Of a stretch of DNA of 12,791 nt, positions 6,285 through 12,791 are shown in pieces (positions within the stretch are counted from its first letter, which is position 1; every line of letters begins with the position of its first letter). The DNA comes from Opitutus sp. GAS368 (lineage in GTDB: Bacteria > Verrucomicrobiota > Verrucomicrobiia > Opitutales > Opitutaceae). Made by a program: the position numbers and the translations under genes. The stretch spans positions 1 through 12,791 of the forward strand of contig CAMATV010000049.1 of the NCBI GenBank assembly GCA_945861235.1, written 5' to 3'. Under the pieces are notes generated by a model. That model was not told the origin of the DNA and did no database searches. It saw only the letters and a list, made by a program, of their open reading frames with translations.

Positions 6285-8468
6285 CTACTTTCCGCGACTC
6301 AACGCCAGCACCTCGGTCTCGCTCAACGCCCGCCGCGCCACCAAAATATCGTCGACCGTGCCGCTCAACTGCTCCGTCGGTTGATTATTATCCTCGCTCG
6401 TAGCCGAGGTGATGAAGCGAGTGCCGGGGTCTTCCCCGATGCGCAGATCGCCGACGAGTGTCACCCCAACCTCCGAGCGCCCGGCACCGAAATGCTCGAT
6501 GATTGTGCGATCGCTAAAAAGGTGCGCGCTACCCTGGCGCAACCGGCCGTCTCCCACGCGCACGCCGTCAAGGTAAAGCACGACATCGCCGTTCGCGTAG
6601 GTGGCGGCAAAATGGTGCACCTGCTTGTCGGCGAAATAGCGCGGATGCGATAGCACACGCTGGCCGTTGACGACCAGACGCACGACGCCGCTGCGCGGAT
6701 TGACGTCGAAGACGAGTTCGCCCGTGGCGAATTCGCCCGTGCCCCGGTGCGCGCTGAAGAGCCGCGCCAGTTGCGTGCCCGTCATCTTCACCCGCGCCGC
6801 CAGCGTGAAATTTTTTCCGAGATTCGCCGTGCCCAGCAGATCGGCCCCGTCGCCGGCGGCCTTCAGCGCCAGCACCCGGTTTCCGCCCTCAGCCGGCTGA
6901 ATTTTTGCAGCACCTTTCAACACAATCGGTGCGGCGCTTTGCTCTCGTTCGAAGTCGATGGCGAGGTCCGGAGTTCTGGCCTCGTCAGCCAGCGTCACCG
7001 CCGGGCCGGCATGAAACGAATAGAGCGAGCCGCCGGTGTAGTGAAAACGCAGGCTGATCTCGGCGGCGCTTTCGGGGAGTGTCGCGCGGTCGCGCCACGT
7101 CACCGGGAGATCGGTGCCGTCGCGGGCAACCGCCAAGCAGTCACTCGCGCCATAGCCCGGCAAGGTGCGACCGCTGGCATCGAGGACTTCGACGCGCAGC
7201 GAGCCCGCGCGGAAATCGCCATTGATCCGGAGCGGACCGCGCACCCCGCGCAGGCCCCGCGTCGTCACGCTGCCGGTCTCGGCGGCGGCATCGAGCGACG
7301 CGAACCCGTCCTTCCGCAACGTAGCAATGCCCACTCCCGCCCCCGTATCCTTCGTGCCGCTGCCATGCGAGTGCTTCGATCCTCCGTAAAAAAGCTTGAT
7401 GCGGTCACCCTCCACGAGCGGCTGATTCACCGTCGTGATCATGCCGCCATCCCACGAGCCCTTCGGCCCGACGTCGAGGACCGGCGGGCGGTCGCCTTCC
7501 TGGCGATGCCACGTCACGCCATCGCGACTGGAGACGATTTCAACGACCAGCGGCCCGTCGTTCTTGCCATCGACGATGCGAAAAATCCACAGCAGCCCGA
7601 TGTAACCTGATTCGTAGGGAAACCCGCACAGACCGTAAAAATCAGTGTGCTGCTTATCCTGCGTCACCCAGCGATCGTCGATCTTGTCGGGCACGAGGAT
7701 CAGTTCCGACGGAGGAAATTTCTCGAAGTCGGTCGTGGCCGTGAAGCCCACGGCGCGCCGGCGATAGCCATCGACCGGGGCAAAGACTTTGGTGTAGGCG
7801 ACGTAGCGCTTCGCCCGCGCGTCCCACACAAAATTCCCCACGTCACCCGGATCCGCGAGGATCGGGTTGCGCGGCACGTCGGTCCAATGGATGCCGTCGG
7901 CCGAATAAGCGCCGTAGAAACCGCTCGTGAGGTTGTTGGGTTTGGTGCGGCCGTAGTCGTAATTCACCAACTTGTAGCGTCGCGCCGGATGGGGATCTTC
8001 CGGAGTCGCGAGCACCACCGGGAGATGATCCTCCTTGGTGCGGCGGAACAGAATGTTGTTGGCCTTCGAGCCCTCGAACTCGACGAGACCGAGCGTCGGC
8101 TTTTCCCACCGCACGCCGTCGGGACTCGTCGCGTAGAGATTTCGATACTCGCCGGCGGCCCACGCGTGATACCACATCCGATAGCCGCGGCCGTCGACGC
8201 CCGGCAGCACCGAGCCGTAAACGTAAACGACCTTCCCCTCCCACGGGCGGTCGGCGACGAGCACGGGATTGCGCGCATCCTTTTCGAACGCGTGATAGCG
8301 CCGCACCACGCCGCGCTTCTCGGCGATGACCGAGTCATCGACGAGCAATTGCCACGCCCCGCTCAGGTCGGTGGGAGACTTGGCCGGCGGGGGTGCGCCG
8401 GTCTGAGCGGCGAAAGCCGGCACAAAGGAAAGAAGCGCGAAGGTCGCAAAATACGTGGACAATCTCAT
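6285..8468 (-). CDS. Exported beta-propeller (GH32/GH43-like) protein with C-terminal LamG-type domain
   Basis: The product has 727 residues. Residues 1-20 form a signal peptide (Arg near the start, hydrophobic core, AFA-AQ cleavage site), so it is periplasmic or secreted. Residues about 40-400 look like a five-bladed propeller of the GH32/GH43/GH68 type: LLVDDSVI at 41-48, RYRMWYHAW-like strands, and three S-x-D-G-x-x-W turns (SPDGVRW 115, SADGIHW 189, SRDGVTW 314) that resemble sialidase Asp-boxes. Residues 400-495 form a beta-sandwich with SLRVEVLDASGRTLPGY (423-439). Residues about 505-727 are a concanavalin/LamG-like lectin domain (HHFAATYANGDVVLYLDGVRVG at 618-639, VDDILVARRALSETEV at 705-720). 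I cannot assign a catalytic acid/base, so a glycosidase role is a family-level inference; a purely binding role is possible. It heads the catabolic block and is divergent from a relative lacking the LamG part. The start follows from the signal peptide; no clear ribosome site. Confidence 0.82.
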   Translation of the reverse strand: MRLSTYFATFALLSFVPAFAAQTGAPPPAKSPTDLSGAWQLLVDDSVIAEKRGVVRRYHAFEKDARNPVLVADRPWEGKVVYVYGSVLPGVDGRGYRMWYHAWAAGEYRNLYATSPDGVRWEKPTLGLVEFEGSKANNILFRRTKEDHLPVVLATPEDPHPARRYKLVNYDYGRTKPNNLTSGFYGAYSADGIHWTDVPRNPILADPGDVGNFVWDARAKRYVAYTKVFAPVDGYRRRAVGFTATTDFEKFPPSELILVPDKIDDRWVTQDKQHTDFYGLCGFPYESGYIGLLWIFRIVDGKNDGPLVVEIVSSRDGVTWHRQEGDRPPVLDVGPKGSWDGGMITTVNQPLVEGDRIKLFYGGSKHSHGSGTKDTGAGVGIATLRKDGFASLDAAAETGSVTTRGLRGVRGPLRINGDFRAGSLRVEVLDASGRTLPGYGASDCLAVARDGTDLPVTWRDRATLPESAAEISLRFHYTGGSLYSFHAGPAVTLADEARTPDLAIDFEREQSAAPIVLKGAAKIQPAEGGNRVLALKAAGDGADLLGTANLGKNFTLAARVKMTGTQLARLFSAHRGTGEFATGELVFDVNPRSGVVRLVVNGQRVLSHPRYFADKQVHHFAATYANGDVVLYLDGVRVGDGRLRQGSAHLFSDRTIIEHFGAGRSEVGVTLVGDLRIGEDPGTRFITSATSEDNNQPTEQLSGTVDDILVARRALSETEVLALSRGK

Positions 8469-8528
8469 GGTGGGGCGGGTTCGTGGGCTGGAAGCGACGC
8501 CCCAGGGGATCGCCGGAATAAATCCTTG

Positions 8529-8539
8529 TGTATACTTAT
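8529..8539 (+). repeat. Direct repeat copy 1 (TGTATACTTAT), possible operator or -10 element
   Basis: The sequence TGTATACTTAT is repeated exactly 109 bp downstream in the same orientation. The core GTATAC is self-complementary, as in operators of several GntR/FadR-type regulators, and TATACT matches a -10 hexamer. This copy is 61 bp from the start of the minus-strand gene. The role is inferred. Confidence 0.45.
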
Positions 8540-8637
8540 TGGTGGCACCTCAAGCCGAAAACATCTTCCCTTCATCAAAGGCAAGTGAACTTAAAGATAT
8601 TTCTCCTGAAAATGATGTCAGCTTTCACTTATACCAT

Positions 8638-8648
8638 TGTATACTTAT
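8638..8648 (+). repeat. Direct repeat copy 2 (TGTATACTTAT), overlapping an inverted repeat
   Basis: This is the second exact copy, 66 bp before the plus-strand ATG. It overlaps TATAC-catt-GTATA (8630-8643), whose arms are perfect inverted repeats, and touches CGGAA-a-TTCCG (8649-8659). Three small symmetric elements packed into 30 bp suggest a regulator-binding site close to the plus-strand gene. No transcription-factor gene is present in the window to pair with it. Confidence 0.45.
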
Positions 8649-8713
8649 CGGAAATTCCGGTTAGCTCACTTCATCCCGATCGCGCTCGGCGCCAACGCAA
8701 ATCCGACCCCACG

Positions 8714-10153
8714 ATGAAACTCCTCCTCGCACCACTGCTTCTCCTCCTCCTCCCCTTTGTTTCCCTCGCCCAACCGCTGCAGCTCGGCACACGGCGCGAA
8801 CTTTTCGTCGACCGCTTCCTGATCGAGTCGCTGCACGGTGCCGAGCTGAAGTTGCACACTCCCCTCGAGCGAGGCGTCGCTTTCGCCTTCGACCGCACTC
8901 ACGAGGGTGCCTTCTGTGGTTACGTCTCCATCGTCACACCACCCGGCGGCGGGTTTCGCGCCTACTACCGCGGCCTGCCCCTGCCCGGGAAGGACGGATC
9001 GACCAACGAGCTCACCGCCTACGCGGAATCGCGCGACGGTGTGGCCTGGACCAAACCCGCCAACAACGTCGTGCTCCGCGACGCCGCTCCGGTGACGCAC
9101 AACTTTTCCGTTTTCATCGACACCCGCGCCGACGCACCGCCCGCCGAACGATGGAAAGCCATTGGCGGGACACGCGAGTCGGGACTGATCCGCTACGTCT
9201 CCGCCGACGGCGTGACGTGGAGGAAATTCGCCGACGGTACGCCGATGCTTCCACCCGTGAAAGCCTACCGCTACGATTCCCAGAATCTCGCCTTCTGGTC
9301 GGAAGCGGAGCGGCGCTACGTGTGCTATTTCCGCACCTTCGTCGACGTACCCGGCCGGACCACCAAAGTCCGCTGGGTCGCGCGCGCGTCGAGTCCCGAT
9401 TTTCGAACCTGGACCGAGGAAGGTGACATGACCTTTCGCGCGGCCGACGGCACAGCCGCCGAACCCGAACATATCTACACCAACCAGACCTCGCCCTATC
9501 CGCGCGCGCCGCATCTCTACCTCGCGATCGCCGCGCGCTTTCTTCCCAAGCGCCAGGTCTTGAACGCCGAGGAAGCCAAAGCGGTGAACGTGGACCCCGC
9601 TTACTTCGGTGACATCTCGGACACCATTCTCATGTCCACTCGCGGCGGCACCACTTTTGACCGCACGTTTATGGAGGGCTTTGTGCGCCCCGGCATCGGC
9701 CACGAGAACTGGACCTCTCGCACCAACTACCCGGCGCTCAATGTCATTCAAACCGGCCCGGCCGAGATGTCGTTTTTCGTGCAGCGTCAGTATGGCCAGC
9801 CGGGCCATCACCTCGCCCGCTATTCTGTCCGGCTCGACGGTTTTGCATCGCTGCACGCCGGTTATGCGGGCGGCGAAATGGTCTCGAAACCGTTCCGATT
9901 TTCCGGACGCTCACTGGAGGTCAACTACGCCACCTCCGCGGCTGGCAGCCTCCGCTTCGAGCTCCAGGACGAAGCCGGCCGCGCCCTGCCCGGCTACGCC
10001 CTCGCCGAATCGCGCGAGATTGTCGGTGACGAAGTCGCGCGCTCCGTCTCGTGGACCGGCCGCACCAATGTGTCGGCCCTCGCCGGCCAAATCGTGCGAC
10101 TCCGCGTCGCGCTGAAAGACGCGGATTTGTTTTCGTTCCGATTCCGCGAGTAG
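8714..10153 (+). CDS. Exported beta-propeller (GH32/GH43-like) protein, relative of the 6285-8468 gene
   Basis: The product has 479 residues. The N-terminus MKLLLAPLLLLLLPFVSLAQ is a clear signal peptide with likely cleavage near residue 19. The body resembles the first part of the divergent neighbour: LFVDRFLIES (30-39) matches its LLVDDSVIAE. The turns SRDGVAW (106-112), SADGVTW (163-169) and SPDFRTW (227-233) repeat the Asp-box-like S-x-D-x-x-x-W pattern. The C-terminal sandwich SLRFELQDEAGRALPGYA (412-429) parallels SLRVEVLDASGRTLPGY. The protein then ends with a sandwich strand (FSFRF), where the neighbour continues into a LamG-type domain. It probably acts in the periplasm or outside the cell on a carbohydrate; catalysis is unproven. 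The frame is open upstream to 8528, but only the ATG at 8714 begins with a signal peptide. It is transcribed away from the catabolic block and ends 11 nt before a shared hairpin. Confidence 0.82.
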   Translation: MKLLLAPLLLLLLPFVSLAQPLQLGTRRELFVDRFLIESLHGAELKLHTPLERGVAFAFDRTHEGAFCGYVSIVTPPGGGFRAYYRGLPLPGKDGSTNELTAYAESRDGVAWTKPANNVVLRDAAPVTHNFSVFIDTRADAPPAERWKAIGGTRESGLIRYVSADGVTWRKFADGTPMLPPVKAYRYDSQNLAFWSEAERRYVCYFRTFVDVPGRTTKVRWVARASSPDFRTWTEEGDMTFRAADGTAAEPEHIYTNQTSPYPRAPHLYLAIAARFLPKRQVLNAEEAKAVNVDPAYFGDISDTILMSTRGGTTFDRTFMEGFVRPGIGHENWTSRTNYPALNVIQTGPAEMSFFVQRQYGQPGHHLARYSVRLDGFASLHAGYAGGEMVSKPFRFSGRSLEVNYATSAAGSLRFELQDEAGRALPGYALAESREIVGDEVARSVSWTGRTNVSALAGQIVRLRVALKDADLFSFRFRE

Positions 10154-10163
10154 GCCCGCGAGC

Positions 10164-10205
10164 TTCGCTCGACGCGCCGCCCGGCCGTTCGGCGCATCGA
10201 GCGAA
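10164..10205. terminator. Bidirectional hairpin between convergent stop codons
   Basis: The arms TTCGCTCGAcGCGCCG (10164-10179) and CGGCGCaTCGAGCGAA (10190-10205) pair over 16 positions with a single mismatch (10173/10196) around a 10-nt loop. The structure starts 10 nt after the TAG of the plus-strand gene and ends directly against the stop codon (10206-10208) of the minus-strand HAD frame, so it can serve both transcripts. There is no T-tract on either side, as is common in GC-rich genomes, so it may act as a transcription block or a 3'-end stabiliser. Confidence 0.75.
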
Positions 10206-10931
10206 CTACCGCAGCGACACCCACTCGGGCCGCGAGCCCAGTTCGGAAATAATTTTCGCCAACGTCGTGCCACCCAACGACTCGATCCGAAGATCTGCGC
10301 GTGTGTGCTTCTGATGCCGCGTCGATGGATTCGGCACGGCGACGCACCAAAGCCCGGCGCGTTTCGCGGCGAGTGTGCCGGTCTCGGAATCCTCAAACGC
10401 CACTGCCTCGCCGCCGGCCACACCCAGCGCCGCCACCGCCGCCTCGTAAAGGTCGGGCTCGGGCTTCGCGCGCGCGACATCCTCGATGCCTCGGATCGCC
10501 GCGAGATATGATCGCAACCCCAATCGGGCAACATGCGCTGCCACTCGCTGGCGCGGAGAGTTCGACGCGATGGCACAACTGAGCCCGCGCGCCTGCGCAG
10601 CCCGGAGGAAATTCTCCACGCCGGGCATGATCGGCAACTGCCTCACGAGGCTCTCGTGATGGCGCTCAAGCGCTTGCTGAAGGGCAGACCGATCCACCGC
10701 CGGGTCGAACGCGCCTCAGATATCCGGCGGCTGATCTTCATGCCCGACGGTCTGGTCGAGGACTTCTCGCGCGAACGGTCGGCCCGCGCGCACATGAAAC
10801 GCGGCGCAGGCGTCCACCATTACAGTCTCCGTGTCGAGGATGAGTCCGTCGAAATCGAAAACGAGAGCCCAAATTGCACGTTCGGATTTCAGAACTCGCC
10901 TTTGAGACCCAGCGTCACGGCGAAACCCCAC
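10206..10931 (-). pseudogene. HAD-superfamily hydrolase (beta-phosphoglucomutase-like) interrupted by an in-frame TGA
   Basis: One frame from GTG at 10931 to TAG at 10206 encodes a complete HAD protein of about 241 codons, except for TGA at 10718-10716 (codon 72). Before it is the nucleophile motif VFDFDGLILDTE (D26, D28). After it come SNSP (S123-S125), ARAKPEPDLYEAA (K156) and AFEDSETG (E180, D181), so all four HAD motifs are present in order, as in phosphoglycolate phosphatase/beta-phosphoglucomutase relatives. The interruption reads PPDI-stop-GAFDP; a Trp codon (TGG) at that point would fit the family, so a G-to-A nonsense change is the simplest reading. No frameshift is needed. A GTG at codon 79 could restart translation, but the product would lack the nucleophile. 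The proposed start lies inside the receptor gene (43-nt overlap), which suggests coupling; a start nearer 10890 would need a rare codon. Sequencing error or recoding are alternatives. Confidence 0.8.
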
Positions 10932-12791
10932 TCCTGGACGCGCTGAAACTGCGCGTAGCCGGGCGTGTTGCCGCCATCCGGATACCGCCGCTGCACGTCC
11001 TTGAACCCGCCGCCAAAGAAATCGCTCAGCGATCCATAGATGGAGAGATTGCGCAGGATCCGATACTCCGCCGTCAGCGTGGGCCGCTTCTTCGCGCCCT
11101 GCCAGAGGAAGGTGTTGACGGGGATCCCCGAGGCCACGTTGGCTGCCACCGGCGCGCGACGAGTTTCACCCTGCATCTGCATCAGGAATTTCACCGAGTA
11201 GCGCGGGCGGGTGAGGTTCACGCCGTAGCTGAGCGTCTCGGGATTGAATCCCGTGAAGTCCGCATCGTTCGACCCCGACAGATCAAGGTAAGTATAGTTG
11301 GCAAAAAGCTGCAGCCCTTTCGCCCAATTCGGGAGGAAGCGGAGGTTTTGTTTATAGTTGAACTCGAAGCCGCGGATCCGCGTGGGCGAGGTGCCGTTGG
11401 CGCGGGTCGCGATCTCGTAGTTGGCGTTCGAGTCGTTGTCCAAGCCGTATAAGTTCATGATCTCGGGCGTGGCCGGGATTCTAGTCGTGACGAAAAAGCC
11501 CGAAATATCCTTCTGGAAAACACCGATGGATCCAACGCCACCTTTGAAGAGATAGGACTCCAGCGTCAGATCGTAGTTGTCCGCCTTCCACGGCACCAGG
11601 CCGGTGTTGTTGATGGTGATCGTCTGGGGATTGGCGGTTTCCGACGAATAAGTCACACCGGGCACAATAAAGCCCCGGTTGGGCCGGCCGATCGTTTTGG
11701 CGTAGCCGAGCCGGGCGAGCAGAAAAGGGTTAATCGTGTAGCTGGCGTTGAAGCTCGGATAGTAGCCGTCGTAAGCGCGATCGGTGGTCGAGCCGCCTTT
11801 GACAAACTGGAGTTTCGTTCGCGCCAAGACGTCGCTGGTGATCGGGATCGTGGCGCCCGTCGAGGTGCGGACGAGATTCCCCTTGGTATCTTTTTGGAGG
11901 AAGGCCGTGGGATCGTTCAACGGGCCCGCGCCTTTCAGCCCGGTGTGTTCGTAGCGCACTCCGCCGACCAGCCACAGCCGGTTCTGGAACAACTTCGCGT
12001 CCAAGCGCAGGAATCCAGCCGAGATCGTTTCAACGAGATTCTTGTAGGTGTTCACGCCCGAGCTATGCGCGGCGCCTTCGTTCCAGGTGAAATAGTCGGG
12101 ACGCGCCCGGAAGAGATCGTAATAGCTCTTCATATTAATCCACTGAATGGTGCGGCCCGCATAAGCGCTGCCGTAGGAGGGATTCATGAGGCCATAGTTT
12201 CCGGCCTTGCGCACATCATCGGTGGTCCCGGTCCGGAAGGTGTAGCTGTCGGTCTGGCCTGCCTGCTCGTAGTCCTCCCGGTTGAACTCAAAACCGGTTT
12301 TGATCGTGAAGGGAATTCGCGTTTCCAGTTCGCGGGCGACGAGCACCTTGAGCTGCTCGTTGGTTCGCGCCCACTCCAGTTTCGTCATCGTCGCCGTTGT
12401 GATCACCAATTGGGATTGGTCGAAGATGTCGACGGCGTTGCCGCTGCGGTCGAAGGCGGTGTAAGCGGTGGGGAGGGTGTTCAGCATGTTTTCCGCGTCG
12501 CCGGCGATGCCGGAGCCGCGAATGACGAGGTTGGCCCGGCCCAGTGCCGCCCCAGTGAAGTAGTCAGGCGAATCGCGCAGCGTATCGGTTTTCGAATAGC
12601 TGGCGTTGGTCTCCACTTTCCACAGACGGCCGTAGAACTTGTGACGGAAGTTCAAAATCCTGGCGTCGCTCCAAATCCCCAGCCACGAAGGCGACTGCGT
12701 GATCGAGCCCACCCCCGTCGCCGCGCCTTGGGTGAACGTGGGGCCACCGGTGGCACCGGCCCCGTAGAGCACGTTGAAGCCGGAGGTCGTC
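10889..12791 (-). CDS. TonB-dependent outer-membrane receptor, C-terminal part (N-terminus outside window)
   Basis: The frame is open to the right edge and gives about 633 residues ending in GFAVTLGLKGEF, with the terminal phenylalanine typical of outer-membrane barrels. The sequence is aromatic, glycine-rich and full of alternating strands: RLGYAKTIGRPNRGFIVPG, ADNYDLTLESYLF, GVGSIGVFQKDISGFFV, IRGFEFNYKQNLRF, GLQLFANYTYLDLSGS and PRYSVKFLMQ. The order GRPN, DNYDLTLE, VFQKDI, RGFEFNY is the usual C-terminal half of TonB-dependent receptors. These proteins import large or scarce ligands such as glycans and siderophores, using energy from TonB-ExbBD. The signal peptide, TonB box and most of the plug are missing from view. 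Neighbouring exported proteins and the catabolic block suggest a carbohydrate ligand, but this is context only. The internal frame start at 12772 is not the real start, since coding sequence (TTSGFN) continues to the edge. Confidence 0.9.
   Translation of the reverse strand, partial: TTSGFNVLYGAGATGGPTFTQGAATGVGSITQSPSWLGIWSDARILNFRHKFYGRLWKVETNASYSKTDTLRDSPDYFTGAALGRANLVIRGSGIAGDAENMLNTLPTAYTAFDRSGNAVDIFDQSQLVITTATMTKLEWARTNEQLKVLVARELETRIPFTIKTGFEFNREDYEQAGQTDSYTFRTGTTDDVRKAGNYGLMNPSYGSAYAGRTIQWINMKSYYDLFRARPDYFTWNEGAAHSSGVNTYKNLVETISAGFLRLDAKLFQNRLWLVGGVRYEHTGLKGAGPLNDPTAFLQKDTKGNLVRTSTGATIPITSDVLARTKLQFVKGGSTTDRAYDGYYPSFNASYTINPFLLARLGYAKTIGRPNRGFIVPGVTYSSETANPQTITINNTGLVPWKADNYDLTLESYLFKGGVGSIGVFQKDISGFFVTTRIPATPEIMNLYGLDNDSNANYEIATRANGTSPTRIRGFEFNYKQNLRFLPNWAKGLQLFANYTYLDLSGSNDADFTGFNPETLSYGVNLTRPRYSVKFLMQMQGETRRAPVAANVASGIPVNTFLWQGAKKRPTLTAEYRILRNLSIYGSLSDFFGGGFKDVQRRYPDGGNTPGYAQFQRVQEWGFAVTLGLKGEF

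Larger units (their letters stand above)
8469..8713. promoter_or_regulatory. AT-rich divergent intergenic control region
   Basis: This is the only substantial non-coding stretch in the window and must hold the promoters for the two divergent exported-protein genes. Its middle part (about 8520-8660) is far richer in A/T than the surrounding coding DNA. It contains two copies of TGTATACTTAT, each with a GTATAC core and a -10-like TATACT, an interrupted palindrome TATAC-catt-GTATA, and CGGAA-a-TTCCG. No strong -35 element at 16-18 nt could be paired with either TATACT, so I do not call exact promoters. Short open frames across it have no codon or family support. Confidence 0.6.

Noticed and set aside
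7647..8588. Plus-strand frame of 313 codons opposite the LamG protein gene
   Set aside because: It has shadow composition (His/Arg/Val-rich) and no recognisable fold or start context. The minus-strand gene is convincing over the whole stretch.
8528..8713. Upstream extension of the plus-strand propeller gene through the intergenic region
   Set aside because: The leading residues have no family support and would hide the signal peptide that begins at the 8714 ATG.
8666..9856. Open frame of 396 codons on the minus strand opposite the propeller gene
   Set aside because: It has no signal peptide, motif or upstream context. The plus-strand product has a signal peptide and matches the neighbouring propeller protein.
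10206..10697. Treating the C-terminal HAD piece (GTG at 10697) as an independent intact gene
   Set aside because: It lacks the DxD nucleophile motif, which lies in the same frame just beyond the TGA. A broken single gene is the simpler explanation.
1..12791. CRISPR arrays, tRNA or rRNA genes, riboswitches and phage attachment sites
   Set aside because: Scanning by eye gave no regularly spaced repeats, cloverleaf-like segments or known aptamer patterns. Almost the whole window is protein-coding.

Overview
The window looks like chromosomal DNA of a high-GC, Gram-negative, glycan-degrading bacterium. A member of the Verrucomicrobiota (Opitutales/Opitutaceae type) is the best guess. The guess rests on a large TonB-dependent outer-membrane receptor, two secreted beta-propeller proteins (one with a LamG-type domain), a sugar-acid style catabolic operon and few recognisable Shine-Dalgarno sites. 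It is inference from gene content, not a phylogenetic result.

Layout. At the left edge is the C-terminal end of an aldo/keto reductase (1-186, +). Next to it is a decayed IS1380-family transposase (about 190-815, -). The core is a five-gene block on the minus strand, read from 8468 down to 867: (1) an exported propeller-LamG protein, (2) a DapA/N-acetylneuraminate-lyase family aldolase, (3) a short-chain dehydrogenase carrying the D-3-hydroxybutyrate dehydrogenase residue set, (4) an MFS symporter of the ACS type, and (5) a fusion of a metal-dependent amidohydrolase to a class III PLP aminotransferase. Spacings after the first gene are short (10 nt, 36 nt, then a 4-nt ATGA overlap), so genes 2-5 very probably form one transcription unit.

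A 245-bp AT-rich intergenic region (8469-8713) separates this block from a divergent second exported propeller protein (8714-10153, +), which is related to the first. That gene converges on a HAD-family phosphatase/mutase (10206-10931, -) interrupted by one in-frame TGA. A strong inverted repeat lies exactly between the two stop codons. At the right edge is a TonB-dependent receptor (10889 to beyond the window, -), whose 3' end overlaps the start of the HAD frame.

Working model (inference): the receptor and the two exported proteins capture or trim an extracellular sugar or acidic substrate. The MFS protein carries the product across the inner membrane. The aldolase, dehydrogenase and amidohydrolase-aminotransferase fusion then break it down. 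The substrate cannot be read from the sequence. The least ordinary element is the amidohydrolase-aminotransferase fusion, set in an operon with a 3-hydroxybutyrate-dehydrogenase-like enzyme and a lyase-family aldolase.
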